Below are positions 1-7,815 of a DNA stretch of 24,847 nt, one piece after another (position 1 is the first letter of the stretch; the number at the start of each line of letters is the position of its first letter). This DNA is from Firmicutes bacterium CAG:646 (GTDB taxonomy: Bacteria > Bacillota > Clostridia > Lachnospirales > Lachnospiraceae): assembly GCA_000432335.1 (NCBI GenBank), contig HF995326.1:1-24847 (forward strand), in the 5' to 3' direction. The notes below the pieces were generated by a model. It made no database searches. It worked only from the letters and a program-made list of their open reading frames with translations, and had not been told where the DNA came from. A program made the translations under genes and the position numbers.

Positions 1-2
1 AT

Positions 3-2030
3 AAAAACCTGTTCCTCTATACAAAAATGCGGAATGTGGCGGGCCTTTCCACTACGGACGCGCAGAAATCCAGCGATATGTTTGCCAAGTGCCGGTACAT
101 GGATGAAATCACAGGCGGGCGCGGTGTAGTTTTTGCCACCGGCACGCCGGTTTCCAACAGCATGACCGAGCTTTACACCATGCAGCGGTATCTCCAATAT
201 GACCGGCTGCAAGAGCTGGGCATGGCGCACTTTGACTGCTGGGCCAGCCGCTTCGGGGAGACAGTGACCGCTTTGGAGCTTGCCCCGGAAGGGACCGGCT
301 ACCGGGCGCGGACCCGCTTCTCCAAGTTCTTCAACCTGCCGGAGCTGATGAACCTGTTCAAAGAGGTGGCAGACATCAAGACCGCCGACCAGCTCCATCT
401 TCCCACCCCGGAGGTAGAATATCACAACATCGTGGCCCAGCCCACCGAACAGCAGCAGGAAATGGTGAAGGCGCTCTCGGAACGCGCTTCCCTGGTACAC
501 AGCGGCACGGTGGACCCGTCCCAGGACAATATGCTCAAGATCACCAGCGACGGGCGCAAGCTGGGGCTGGACCAACGGATCATCAACCAGCTGCTGCCGG
601 ATGAGCCGGGCACCAAGGTCAATCAATGCGTGGACAATATCATGCAGATTTGGCGGGACGGCGAGGCCGACAAGCTGACCCAGCTGGTGTTCTGCGACAT
701 CTCCACGCCCCAGGCCCGGCCTGCCAAAAAGGTAGCGAAGGCGCTGGACAACCCGACCCTCCACGCTTTGGAGGACGCGGTGCCGCTGGACGAGCCGGAA
801 CCGGCCTTTACGGTCTACGAGGACATCCGGCAGAAGCTCATCGCTAAAGGTGTGCCCGCCGAGCAGATTGCCTTTATCCATGAGGCCAACACCGAGGTGC
901 GCAAAAAGGAGCTGTTCTCCAAGGTCCGCACCGGCCAGGTGCGCGTCCTGCTGGGCAGCACGGCCAAGATGGGTGCAGGCACCAACGTGCAGGATCGCCT
1001 GGTGGCGCTGCATGACCTGGACTGCCCGTGGCGGCCCGGCGACCTGGCCCAGCGAAAGGGCCGCATTGAGCGCCAAGGCAACCAGAACGAGACTGTCCAT
1101 GTGTACCGCTATGTCACTGAGGGGACGTTTGACGCCTACCTCTGGCAGACGGTGGAAAACAAACAGAAATTCATCAGCCAGATTATGACCTCCAAATCGC
1201 CGGTGCGAAGCTGCGACGATGTGGACGAAACCGCGCTGTCCTTTGCCGAGATCAAGGCGCTGTGCGCCGGGGACCCGCGCATCAAGGAACGCATGGACCT
1301 GGATGTGGACGTGGCGCGGTTAAAGCTGATGAAGGCCGACCACCAGAGCAAGCAGTACCGCCTGGAGGACCAGCTGCTCAAAACCTTCCCGGAGGAGATC
1401 GAGAAAAACAAGGGCTTTATCGCCGGGCTGGAAGCGGATATGGCGACCCTGGCCGCTCATCCTCACCCGGAGGACGGCTTTGCCGGGATGGAAGTCCGTG
1501 GCGACACCCTCACCGACAAGGAGAACGCCGGTGCGGCGCTGCTGGACGCCTGCAAGGAGGTCAAAGGGGCCGACCCGGTGCCGGTGGGCAGTTACCGGGG
1601 CTTCACTATGTCGGTGTCGTTTGACGCTTTCCGGCAGGAGTATATGCTCCTGCTGAAAGGCCAGATGACCCACCGGGCGACGCTGGGCACAGACCCCCGT
1701 GGAAATCTAACCCGTATCGACAATGCGCTCAGTCAGATGCCCCAGCGGCTGGAAGCGGTGAAGAACCAGCTGGACAACCTCTACCAGCAGCAGGCCGCCG
1801 CCAAGGCAGAGGTGGGTAAGCCCTTCCCACAGGAGCAGGAGCTGCGGGACAAATCCGCCCGGCTGGCCGAGCTGGATGTACTGCTGAACATGGACGGCCG
1901 GGGCCGCCCTGCGCCGGAGGCGGTGCTTGCCAAGAGCAGCCGCCCCTCGGTGCTGGAGGGTCTGAAACGCCCGGTGCCGCCGCGCTGCCCCGAAAAGAAA
2001 CCCAAACACCACGAACAGGAGGTGCGATAA
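3..2030 (+). CDS. SNF2-type helicase / giant ICE helicase-methylase, C-terminal part (5' truncated by window)
   Basis: The reading frame is open to the first bases of the window, so this is the 3' end of a longer gene; the internal ATG at 27 is not the start. Seen, numbered from that ATG: a helicase motif with ATGTPVSN near residues 37-44, then the C-terminal helicase lobe at about 290-350 with GSTAKMGAGTNVQ and the arginine-rich QRKGRIERQGN motif VI. A helical, charged tail of about 280 residues follows. Known: Tn1549/CTn-type elements carry very large proteins joining a methylase-like part with a SNF2 helicase; the role in transfer or protection of element DNA is not settled. The stop is one base before the next start, so the two are one operon. 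Confidence 0.85.
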   Translation, partial: KNLFLYTKMRNVAGLSTTDAQKSSDMFAKCRYMDEITGGRGVVFATGTPVSNSMTELYTMQRYLQYDRLQELGMAHFDCWASRFGETVTALELAPEGTGYRARTRFSKFFNLPELMNLFKEVADIKTADQLHLPTPEVEYHNIVAQPTEQQQEMVKALSERASLVHSGTVDPSQDNMLKITSDGRKLGLDQRIINQLLPDEPGTKVNQCVDNIMQIWRDGEADKLTQLVFCDISTPQARPAKKVAKALDNPTLHALEDAVPLDEPEPAFTVYEDIRQKLIAKGVPAEQIAFIHEANTEVRKKELFSKVRTGQVRVLLGSTAKMGAGTNVQDRLVALHDLDCPWRPGDLAQRKGRIERQGNQNETVHVYRYVTEGTFDAYLWQTVENKQKFISQIMTSKSPVRSCDDVDETALSFAEIKALCAGDPRIKERMDLDVDVARLKLMKADHQSKQYRLEDQLLKTFPEEIEKNKGFIAGLEADMATLAAHPHPEDGFAGMEVRGDTLTDKENAGAALLDACKEVKGADPVPVGSYRGFTMSVSFDAFRQEYMLLLKGQMTHRATLGTDPRGNLTRIDNALSQMPQRLEAVKNQLDNLYQQQAAAKAEVGKPFPQEQELRDKSARLAELDVLLNMDGRGRPAPEAVLAKSSRPSVLEGLKRPVPPRCPEKKPKHHEQEVR

Positions 2031-2031
2031 C

Positions 2032-3108
2032 ATGAATACCGACAAAAACACGGCCCTCTATGAGAAGATGGCCGCCGAACAGGACAAGTTCCGGGACTGG
2101 CTGAAAAGCCAGCCCCCGGAGGAAATTCTAAAGCATACCTATGAGTACACGGTCCGGGAGGACATCCTGATGGCGATGGAGGAGCTGGATCTGCCCCAAA
2201 GCCGGGCCGCCGCGCTGCTGGCGTCGTCGTCCCCGCTGGCCGATGTCTACAAGGAGTTTTCTGACCGGGAGACTTCCTACATGGATGTGGTGCGGGACAG
2301 CATCGAGCAGCGGGCCGATGCGGCGCTGGACGCCCAGCGGGAACTGCCGCTCTACCGCCACGACGCCGCCTATGCCCGCGAACAGGGCGACCTGGATTTG
2401 TACCGGGCGTCCCGCCGCGCCAACATCGCCTGCAAGGAGGCCATCGAGGCGGCCATTTCGGAACATTACCGGGACAACCGGCTGGACAAGGACGCGGTAC
2501 CCCAGGTGATCGAGCAGTTCGGCTACACCCGCATCCTCTATGTGCTGGCAAATACCGTGCAGCAGAAAGAGTGGGATGAGCGTTTCAGCCCGGCCAACAA
2601 GGCGTGGGCCAGGACGGTGGACATCCCGCCCAACCCGGACGGCTTTGGCGGCGAACGCAACCTGGACTTTGTGGTGGACAGCCACTCCGGCCTGGTCGAT
2701 CTGTTCTTGAGCCAGGCGCGGCAGGATTATCTGCGGCTCCAGCCGCTGACGCCGGAGGAAATCCGTGCCGAGGCCGCCCGGCTTTTGCAGGAGCTTCGTG
2801 CGCCGGGTACACCCAACAGCCCCCACGGCACCCACTACATGGCCCGCGTTTCGCCAGACTTTCTGGCCCGCGCAGGCACCCAGGCCCATGACCAGCTGAT
2901 GACGCTGCTGCCGTTCCGCAGTCTGGCGATCACCGGCATGAAGGAACTGCCCGGCACCTATGTCACCATCTTGGCCAGCGAGGACCGTTCCAAAGAGCTG
3001 CGCCAGCGCCGCCCCTCGGTCCGCCGCCAGCTGAAACAGGAGCCGCGCCCCGCTGAAAAGCCGGAGAAAAAATCCCCCATCTATAAGAAAAAGGAGCCGG
3101 AGCGATGA
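2032..3108 (+). CDS. DUF3848/DUF3849 domain protein of conjugative elements
   Basis: 358 residues. Residues about 9-75 (LYEKMAAEQ... ADVYKEF) match my memory of DUF3848. Residues about 105-200 (LYRHDAAYAREQGDLDLYRA... ANKAWARTVDIP) match DUF3849. A low-complexity basic tail rich in K, P and R ends the protein. Known: both domains occur almost only in conjugative elements of gut Firmicutes and Bacteroidetes, often joined to or beside the giant helicase; no biochemical role is established. It starts one base after the helicase stop and overlaps mobC by four bases (ATGA), so it is translationally coupled on both sides. Function here: accessory to DNA processing, inferred only from position. Confidence 0.75.
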   Translation: MNTDKNTALYEKMAAEQDKFRDWLKSQPPEEILKHTYEYTVREDILMAMEELDLPQSRAAALLASSSPLADVYKEFSDRETSYMDVVRDSIEQRADAALDAQRELPLYRHDAAYAREQGDLDLYRASRRANIACKEAIEAAISEHYRDNRLDKDAVPQVIEQFGYTRILYVLANTVQQKEWDERFSPANKAWARTVDIPPNPDGFGGERNLDFVVDSHSGLVDLFLSQARQDYLRLQPLTPEEIRAEAARLLQELRAPGTPNSPHGTHYMARVSPDFLARAGTQAHDQLMTLLPFRSLAITGMKELPGTYVTILASEDRSKELRQRRPSVRRQLKQEPRPAEKPEKKSPIYKKKEPER

Positions 3109-3449
3109 GCGCCCCCAAGCGCAAGCGGGAGGTGCAGCTGAACTTCCGGGTCTCGCCGGAAGAACTGGCGTTGATCGAACAGAAGATGGCCCAGCTGGGA
3201 ACAACGAACCGGGAAGCCTACCTGCGCAAGATGGCCTTGGACGGTTATGTGGTGCGCCTGGAACTGCCGGAGCTGAAGGAGTTGGTGTCCCTGATGCGCT
3301 ATTCCAGCAACAACTTAAACCAGCTGGCCCGCCGTGCGCATGAAACCGGGCGCATTTACGACGCCGACCTGGAGGATATATCCCGGAGGCAGGAGGCTTT
3401 GTGGGATGGGGTGCATCAGGTATTGACCCAGCTGGCAAAGCTGTCGTGA
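3105..3449 (+). CDS. mobC: MobC-like relaxosome accessory protein
   Basis: 114 residues. The N-terminus is basic (KRKREVQLNFRVSPEELALIEQKMAQLG), with the short strand plus two helices of a ribbon-helix-helix DNA-binding fold. The C-terminal half is helical and holds the SSNNLNQLARRAHETG signature of the MobC/bacterial mobilisation protein family. Known: MobC-type proteins bind oriT DNA and help the relaxase open the strand at the nick site. The ATG overlaps the preceding stop (ATGA). A strong terminator follows at 3472-3523, so this is the last gene of the helicase-DUF-mobC operon. Its presumed partner is the relaxase at 6153-7565, separated here by the AbiE cassette. Confidence 0.85.
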   Translation: MSAPKRKREVQLNFRVSPEELALIEQKMAQLGTTNREAYLRKMALDGYVVRLELPELKELVSLMRYSSNNLNQLARRAHETGRIYDADLEDISRRQEALWDGVHQVLTQLAKLS

Positions 3450-3451
3450 CA

Positions 3452-3465
3452 GGGGCATACGCCCC
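3452..3465 (+). other. Small perfect hairpin after mobC
   Basis: GGGGC-ATAC-GCCCC, a 5-bp stem with a 4-base loop, lies just after the mobC stop codon and before the large terminator. There is no T-run. It could be a messenger 3'-end stabiliser or part of an oriT; the sequence does not decide. Confidence 0.4.
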
Positions 3466-3471
3466 GGCTGT

Positions 3472-3523
3472 GAGGGAGGTCCGGCGCGTGCAGACTGCAT
3501 CGCCGGGCCTCCCTCTTTTTTTT
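3472..3523 (+). terminator. Rho-independent terminator of the helicase-mobC operon
   Basis: The 15-bp arms 3472-3486 and 3501-3515 pair with one G-U, around a 14-base loop, and are followed directly by eight T residues. This is a textbook strong terminator. Confidence 0.92.
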
Positions 3524-3591
3524 CTTTGCCCGTATCGTTGCGTTTTGGTGGGGTGTGATTGATAATGGAGTCAGAAACGAGGTGATGGCTG

Positions 3592-3897
3592 ATGTTGACG
3601 TTTGAAAACGTCTTGGAGATTTTTCATGAGTACCTGCTGCACGACCCGGAGGAAGAAGTTCTCCCTTGTAAACGCGGCTATGTCCGATTGACTTGGAACA
3701 AGGATTCCCGCTACTGTGTGGACGGTATCCTCTGCCGAATCCCGGAGGAACTGTTTGACCTGTTGCTCACGGATTACCAGGACTTTGAATTGCTCCGCCG
3801 GACGAAAGGCCGCCGGGAAGTTACAGAAGCCGATGAAAAAGCCGTGAAAGAACTGTGCCAGCCCTACCTGGACTGGCGGAAGGAGGCGCTGAAATGA
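3592..3897 (+). CDS. Small conserved ICE protein, paralogue of 7816-8112
   Basis: 101 residues, function unknown. It opens with MLTFENVLEIFHEYL and is acidic, with mixed helix and strand. It is clearly homologous over its length to the protein at 7816-8112: both share [ML]TFE-VLE-F--YL, then -KRGY---W, then a PE-L-D-LL--Y-DF block and a helical C-terminus. GAGGTGATGG lies upstream of the start. The next gene overlaps by four bases (ATGA), so this and the membrane protein are co-translated. Small proteins of this kind are common hypotheticals next to CD1845-type genes in Tn1549/CTn elements. No function can be assigned. Confidence 0.75.
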   Translation: MLTFENVLEIFHEYLLHDPEEEVLPCKRGYVRLTWNKDSRYCVDGILCRIPEELFDLLLTDYQDFELLRRTKGRREVTEADEKAVKELCQPYLDWRKEALK

Positions 3898-4205
3898 GAG
3901 CGGTGCTGTTTATTTTGAAATTGGGGCTGAAAATCCTTGCCGTGCCGGTGGTGCTGGCGCTGACGCTGTTCACCTGGCTGTGCTTCTGGCTGCTGTATGT
4001 GTCCAGCTTCATCTTCGGCCTGGTCTCCACGGTGGTGGCGCTGCTGGGGATCGCGGTGCTTGTGACCTACTCGCCGCAAAACGGCGTAATCCTGCTGGTG
4101 ATCGCCTTCCTGGTCAGCCCGCTGGGCCTGCCGATGGCCGCCGTCTGGCTGGTGGGCAAGGTACAGGACCTGCGGTATGCGATCCAGGACGCGGTGTATG
4201 GCTGA
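3894..4205 (+). CDS. Small integral membrane protein, CD1845-like
   Basis: 103 residues, almost entirely hydrophobic. Likely membrane segments are about 5-25, 25-45, 47-63 and 65-88, with a short basic/polar C-terminus (GKVQDLRYAIQDAVYG). The start was chosen at 3894, where ATGA overlaps the stop of the preceding gene; an upstream in-frame ATG would lie inside that gene. The composition and position resemble the CD1845 family of conjugative-transposon membrane proteins, but I rely on memory for that match. It is followed by a terminator at 4221-4250. The role is unknown; a contribution to the mating channel or to surface exclusion would be speculation. Confidence 0.72.
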   Translation: MRAVLFILKLGLKILAVPVVLALTLFTWLCFWLLYVSSFIFGLVSTVVALLGIAVLVTYSPQNGVILLVIAFLVSPLGLPMAAVWLVGKVQDLRYAIQDAVYG

Positions 4206-4220
4206 ATAGGAAGCGAAGAA

Positions 4221-4250
4221 TTGCCGGGAGTGAGTGCCCGGCAATTTTTT
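4221..4250 (+). terminator. Rho-independent terminator upstream of the abiE cassette
   Basis: TTGCCGGG (4221-4228) and CCCGGCAA (4237-4244) form a perfect 8-bp stem with an 8-base loop, followed by six T residues. It separates the membrane-protein operon from the AbiE operon. Confidence 0.9.
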
Positions 4251-4253
4251 GAC

Positions 4254-4289
4254 TTTACTTTCGTGCTAATTTTGCGTATAATATTAGCA
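4254..4289 (+). promoter_or_regulatory. abiE promoter with an inverted repeat around the -10 (candidate AbiEi operator)
   Basis: TTTACT (4254-4259), 17 bases, then a perfect TATAAT (4277-4282). TGCTAAT (4264-4270) and ATTAGCA (4283-4289) form a 7-bp inverted repeat enclosing the -10 box. Known: AbiEi antitoxins repress their own operon by binding inverted repeats in the promoter through their N-terminal winged helix. That this repeat is the operator is inferred from its position. Confidence 0.65.
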
Positions 4290-4308
4290 TGAAAGGAAGG
4301 TGAAGAAC

Positions 4309-4902
4309 GTGAGCCAATTTCAACAGCTGGACCAGCTGATGGAACGTCAGGATGGGATGCTGCGCACCGGGCAGGTCCTCGCGGCCGGGATCTCAAAACC
4401 TGTTTTTTATCAATTCGTGCAGTCTCGTGGGCTGGAACAGGCGGCGCATGGGATTTATCTTTCCAAAGACGCCTGGGTGGACGCCATGTATCTGCTGCAT
4501 CTTCGCTGTCCGCAGGCAGTTTTTTCCCATGAAACGGCGCTGTTTTTCCATGACCTGACCGACCGGGAGCCGCTGGCCTATTCCATTACGGTCAAGACGG
4601 GCTACAATCCGACCCGGCTCAAGGACGAGGGCGTTCAGGTCTTTACCATCAAGGCGGAGCTGCATGAGGTCGGCCTGACAACCGCGCAGACCCCCTTCGG
4701 TCACGATGTGCCGGTATATGATATGGAACGGACGATCTGCGATGTGCTGCGCAGCCGGAGCCATATCGAGATGCAGACATTCCAGGACGCTTTGAAAGCG
4801 TATGCTCGCCGGAAAGATAAGGACCTGCGGACGCTGGTGCGCTATGCCAAGCTGTTCCGGGTCGAGAAGATTTTACGCCAGTATTTGGAGGTACTGCTAT
4901 GA
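4309..4902 (+). CDS. abiEi: AbiEi-type antitoxin/transcriptional repressor (type IV toxin-antitoxin)
   Basis: About 197 residues from GTG at 4309, which sits a normal distance after GAAAGGAAGG; the earlier GTG at 4300 would overlap that ribosome site. Seen: an N-terminal winged-helix region (QDGMLRTGQVLAAGISKPVFYQ, then GIYLSKD), followed by a block typical of the family (FSHETALFFHDLTDREP, later YDMERTICDVLRSRS). Known: AbiEi counters the AbiEii nucleotidyltransferase without direct binding and represses the operon. The stop overlaps the abiEii start by four bases, which keeps antitoxin and toxin coupled. In mobile elements this pair gives phage abortive infection and/or element stability. 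Confidence 0.88.
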   Translation: MSQFQQLDQLMERQDGMLRTGQVLAAGISKPVFYQFVQSRGLEQAAHGIYLSKDAWVDAMYLLHLRCPQAVFSHETALFFHDLTDREPLAYSITVKTGYNPTRLKDEGVQVFTIKAELHEVGLTTAQTPFGHDVPVYDMERTICDVLRSRSHIEMQTFQDALKAYARRKDKDLRTLVRYAKLFRVEKILRQYLEVLL

Positions 4903-5747
4903 TAAAGACAGCCAGACAGCTGAAAGATTTGATCCGTAACCTGTCAAAGAAAAATGCTGCGGATGCGCAGGTTTTGATGCGCAACTATATGATGGAGCGT
5001 TTTCTTGAACGTATTTCTCTTTCCTCATACCGGGACAAGTTCATCCTCAAGGGTGGTATGCTGGTGGCCGCGATGGTCGGTCTGGACGCCCGCTCCACGA
5101 TGGACCTGGACGCAACGGTCAAGGGGGCCAACGTCAGCGTGGAGGATGTGGAGAACATGATGGCCGAGATCATCGCCGTTCCCATTGACGACGGCGTTAC
5201 CTTCCAGGTGAAAAGCATTTCGGAAATCATGGATGAAGCGGAATATCCCGGCATTCGGGTGACGATGACAACGCTCTTTGACGGGGTGCGCACCCCGCTG
5301 AAAATCGACATTTCTACCGGCGACGCCATCACCCCTAAAGAGGTGCGGTACAGCTTCAAGCTCATGCTGGAGGACCGTTCCATCGACGTTTGGGCCTATA
5401 ACCTGGAGACCGTGCTGGCCGAAAAGCTGGAAACCATCATCACCCGGACCACGACCAACACCCGTATGAGAGATTTTTACGACATCGCCATCCTGCAACA
5501 ACTCTATGGCAGCACTCTGGACCCGCACGTTCTCCATGACGCGCTTCTGGCGACAGCCCACAAGCGCGGCACCGAGCGCCATCTGGCCGAGGCCGCCGAA
5601 GTCTTTGATGAAGTGGAGGCCAGCCCGGTCATGCAGGACCTGTGGGTGGCCTATCAGAAAAAGTTTTCCTATGCGTCCGACCTTGGCTGGAATACGGTCA
5701 TGGCTGCGGTCCGTCAGCTGTTCGCTCGTTGCGAGGGCACGGCATGA
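4899..5747 (+). CDS. abiEii: AbiEii-type nucleotidyltransferase toxin
   Basis: 282 residues. Seen: LKGGMLVAAM near 50-59 and RSTMDLDATV near 65-74, i.e. the GG...R-T-DLD nucleotidyltransferase core with the metal-binding aspartates D69 and D71. A third acidic site lies in KIDISTGD, and the conserved AEKLETI and RMRDFYDI motifs follow. Known: AbiEii/AbiGii toxins are DNA polymerase beta-fold nucleotidyltransferases; characterised relatives add nucleotides to tRNA or RNA and stop growth. All key residues are present, so the gene looks active. It overlaps abiEi at its start and the zinc-ribbon gene at its end (ATGA both times), forming a tight three-gene unit. Confidence 0.9.
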   Translation: MIKTARQLKDLIRNLSKKNAADAQVLMRNYMMERFLERISLSSYRDKFILKGGMLVAAMVGLDARSTMDLDATVKGANVSVEDVENMMAEIIAVPIDDGVTFQVKSISEIMDEAEYPGIRVTMTTLFDGVRTPLKIDISTGDAITPKEVRYSFKLMLEDRSIDVWAYNLETVLAEKLETIITRTTTNTRMRDFYDIAILQQLYGSTLDPHVLHDALLATAHKRGTERHLAEAAEVFDEVEASPVMQDLWVAYQKKFSYASDLGWNTVMAAVRQLFARCEGTA

Positions 5748-6094
5748 AAAAGCGTGGACACTACTGCAAGGTCTGTGGCGAGTATAAGGCAAACGAAAAG
5801 TTTTCCGGCAAGGGTCACGCCGCGCACATTTGTAAAACCTGCGCCGCCCTCCCGCCAGAAAAGCAGGCGGAAGAAATGGCACTTACCCGGCTGGTCAACC
5901 TTCCCTGGCGATTATCCAAAGAACAGCTTTCGTGGTTGAAGAAACGGATGAAAGACCGGCGGGATGCCGTGCGGACCTTGGCGACGGAACAATATGAAAT
6001 GCGGTTCCCGCCCAGGATAGAACTGGATGAATTGGAAGATGACTTTGAGGAAGATTTCGATTTTTATATGGACGAGGAAACTGATATAGAGTAA
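5744..6094 (+). CDS. Zinc-ribbon protein with acidic tail, third gene of the abiE operon
   Basis: 116 residues from ATG 5744, which overlaps the abiEii stop (ATGA); a longer upstream reading frame lies inside abiEii. Seen: CKVC at about 8-11 and CKTC at about 30-33, a four-cysteine zinc ribbon. A basic/helical middle follows (LSKEQLSWLKKRMKDRR), then a strongly acidic C-terminus dominated by D and E. No enzyme motif was found. It is the last gene before a terminator at 6101-6132. Because it is translationally coupled to the toxin gene, it is probably part of the AbiE unit (a modulator, or a nucleic-acid-binding partner), but that role is inference. Confidence 0.75.
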   Translation: MKKRGHYCKVCGEYKANEKFSGKGHAAHICKTCAALPPEKQAEEMALTRLVNLPWRLSKEQLSWLKKRMKDRRDAVRTLATEQYEMRFPPRIELDELEDDFEEDFDFYMDEETDIE

Positions 6095-6100
6095 ACCGAT

Positions 6101-6132
6101 GCGGTCTGTGATAAGCAGGCCGCTTATTTTTT
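6101..6132 (+). terminator. Terminator between the abiE operon and the relaxase gene
   Basis: GCGGTCTG (6101-6108) pairs with CAGGCCGC (6116-6123) with one G-U, 7-base loop, followed by TTATTTTTT. It lies directly before the relaxase ribosome site. Confidence 0.8.
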
Positions 6133-6152
6133 GGAAAGGAGGCGGACCCCAC

Positions 6153-7565
6153 ATGGCCACCACCCGCATTATACCGCTGCACACCGGCAAGGGCCGCACG
6201 GTCGGCAAGGCGATCAGCGATATCATTGGTTATGTAAAAAATCCAGAAAAGACCGACCACGGCAGGCTCATCACCAGCTACCAGTGTGACAGCCGCGTGG
6301 CCGATGCGCAGTTCCTGCTGGACAAGCAGACCTACGCCGCCCGCACCGGCCGGGTGCGCGGTGCGGACGATGTGATTGCCTACCACCTGCGGCAGTCCTT
6401 TGTGCCGGGCGAGATCACGCCGGAGGAAGCCAACCGGTTGGGCGTAGAGCTGGCCCGGCGATTTACCAAGGACAAGCACGCTTTCATCGTCTGCACCCAC
6501 ATTGACAAGGCTCACGTCCACAACCATATTATATGGAACTCCACCACGCTGGAGTGTGACCGCAAGTTCCGCAACTTTTGGGGCAGCACCCGCGCCGTCC
6601 ACCGTCTGAGCGATACCATCTGCGTTGAGAACGGTTACTCCATTGTGGAGGCTCCCAAGCGGCGCGGCCAGAGCTACAACAAGTGGCTGGGTGACGCGGC
6701 GAAGCCCTCCCACAAGGAGCAGCTGCGTCAGGCCATTGACCGGGCACTGGCGCAGAAACCGGCCAGCCTGGAGGAGCTGCTGCGCCTGTTGGAACAGGAC
6801 GGCTTCACCGTTCACCGGCGCGGAAAAAACATCTCCATCGGCGCGGAGGGCTGGGGCAACAATGTCCGCTTTGACCGGCTGGGGGACGGCTACACGCTGG
6901 ACGATCTGTTGGCGGTCCTCTCCGGCCAGAAAGAACATATGCCCCGCAAGCAAGCCGTCCCGCAGGCCGCTCCGCCGAAGGTCAATCTGCTGGTGGACAT
7001 CCAGGCAAAACTCCAGGCCGGAAAAGGTGCCGGGTACGCCCGCTGGGCCAAGGTGTTCAACCTCAAGCAGATGGCACAGACCCTCAACTACCTGTCCGAA
7101 CATGGGCTGCTGGATTATGCCGATTTGGAAACCAAAACAGCAGAGGCGACGGCCCGCTATAATGCGCTGTCCGATCAGATCAAGGCCGCTGAGAAGCGCA
7201 TGGCCGAGATTGCCGTGCTGCGCACCCACATCGTCAACTACGCCAAGACCCGCGAGACCTATGTGGCCTACCGCAAGGCCGGGTATTCAAAGAAATTCCG
7301 GCAGGAGCATGAGGAGGAAATCTTGCTGCACCAGGCCGCCAAGGAAGCCTTCAACGAGCTGAATGTGAAGAAGCTGCCCACCATCAAGGAGCTTCAGACC
7401 GAGTACGCCCAGCTACTGGCGGACAAGAAAAAGGCTTACGGTGAGTACCGGCAGGCCCGCGCCACCATGCGGGAGCTGCTGACGGTCAAGAATAACGTGG
7501 GTCGGGTCCTGGCGATGGAGCAGACCGAGCCGCAACAGAAAGAAAAAGACCACGGCCAGCGGTGA
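6153..7565 (+). CDS. mobA: MOBP-family relaxase (MobA/VirD2-like)
   Basis: 470 residues from ATG 6153, preceded by a strong AAAGGAGGCGG site; the longer frame from 6099 runs through the terminator. Seen: the catalytic tyrosine motif IIGYVKNPEKT (Y27), and the metal-binding HIDKAHVHNHIIWN at 116-129 (H116, D118, H123, H125, N129). The C-terminal half is a long charged helical region (about 330-460) typical of Tn1549/CTn relaxases. Known: the enzyme nicks oriT, stays covalently bound to the 5' end and leads the strand into the recipient. It is separated from mobC by the AbiE cassette. The last codons lie at the edge of the AT-rich block. Confidence 0.92.
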   Translation: MATTRIIPLHTGKGRTVGKAISDIIGYVKNPEKTDHGRLITSYQCDSRVADAQFLLDKQTYAARTGRVRGADDVIAYHLRQSFVPGEITPEEANRLGVELARRFTKDKHAFIVCTHIDKAHVHNHIIWNSTTLECDRKFRNFWGSTRAVHRLSDTICVENGYSIVEAPKRRGQSYNKWLGDAAKPSHKEQLRQAIDRALAQKPASLEELLRLLEQDGFTVHRRGKNISIGAEGWGNNVRFDRLGDGYTLDDLLAVLSGQKEHMPRKQAVPQAAPPKVNLLVDIQAKLQAGKGAGYARWAKVFNLKQMAQTLNYLSEHGLLDYADLETKTAEATARYNALSDQIKAAEKRMAEIAVLRTHIVNYAKTRETYVAYRKAGYSKKFRQEHEEEILLHQAAKEAFNELNVKKLPTIKELQTEYAQLLADKKKAYGEYRQARATMRELLTVKNNVGRVLAMEQTEPQQKEKDHGQR

Positions 7566-7582
7566 GCTGGTCGCAGTCAAAA

Positions 7583-7693
7583 GCGTTCACAAGAACGCGC
7601 AGCCACAGATTGAAAATCTGTGTTCCAAGGGGGCTTGGGGGACTTCCCTCAACAAGCGCGTGGGGCTATCTGGATAGCCACAGGCATCGCTTG
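7583..7693 (+). other. Cluster of hairpins at the GC-rich/AT-rich junction after the relaxase
   Basis: Three perfect stems lie in about 100 bases: GCGTTC-ACAA-GAACGC (7583-7598), CACAGAT-TGAAA-ATCTGTG (7604-7622) and GGCTATC-TG-GATAGCC (7664-7679). The last is enclosed by CAAGCG (7653-7658) and CGCTTG (7688-7693). None has a T-run, so they are not simple terminators. They start 18 bases after the mobA stop, where base composition drops. An oriT, a structured RNA or an insertion scar are all possible. Confidence 0.5.
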
Positions 7694-7724
7694 CCACTTT
7701 TGTTCGCAAACAATATCCGTATCC

Positions 7725-7753
7725 TTTACACGATGATTTACTTTTATTATCAT
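7725..7753 (+). promoter_or_regulatory. Candidate promoter for 7816-8112
   Basis: TTTACA (7725-7730), a 17-base spacer, then TATCAT (7748-7753), in an AT-rich leader upstream of the small gene. Matches are imperfect, so this is tentative. Confidence 0.35.
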
Positions 7754-7815
7754 AGTCGTAATAAGTATATAAACTACTTACATATAAGCACCTAAAATAT
7801 GAAAGGGCTGATAAA

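Noticed and set aside
27..2030. Reading the ATG at 27 as the helicase start
   Set aside because: The same frame is open to base 3 and codes for a plausible continuation; the helicase needs its N-terminal lobe, so the gene is cut by the window edge.
2128..3438. A 436-residue minus-strand open frame across DUF3848/DUF3849 and mobC
   Set aside because: It is a GC-rich shadow: proline/arginine/glutamine-rich, no domains, no ribosome site, and it opposes three well-supported coupled genes.
4249..4282. TTGACT at 4249 as the -35 of the abiE promoter
   Set aside because: The spacer to TATAAT would be 22 bases; TTTACT at 4254 gives 17.
5895..7229. A 444-residue minus-strand open frame opposite the relaxase
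   Set aside because: Shadow of mobA; no recognisable motif, spans a terminator and two genes.
7562..7795. A 77-residue frame after mobA
   Set aside because: No ribosome site, consists of the hairpin cluster and AT-rich leader; not protein-like.
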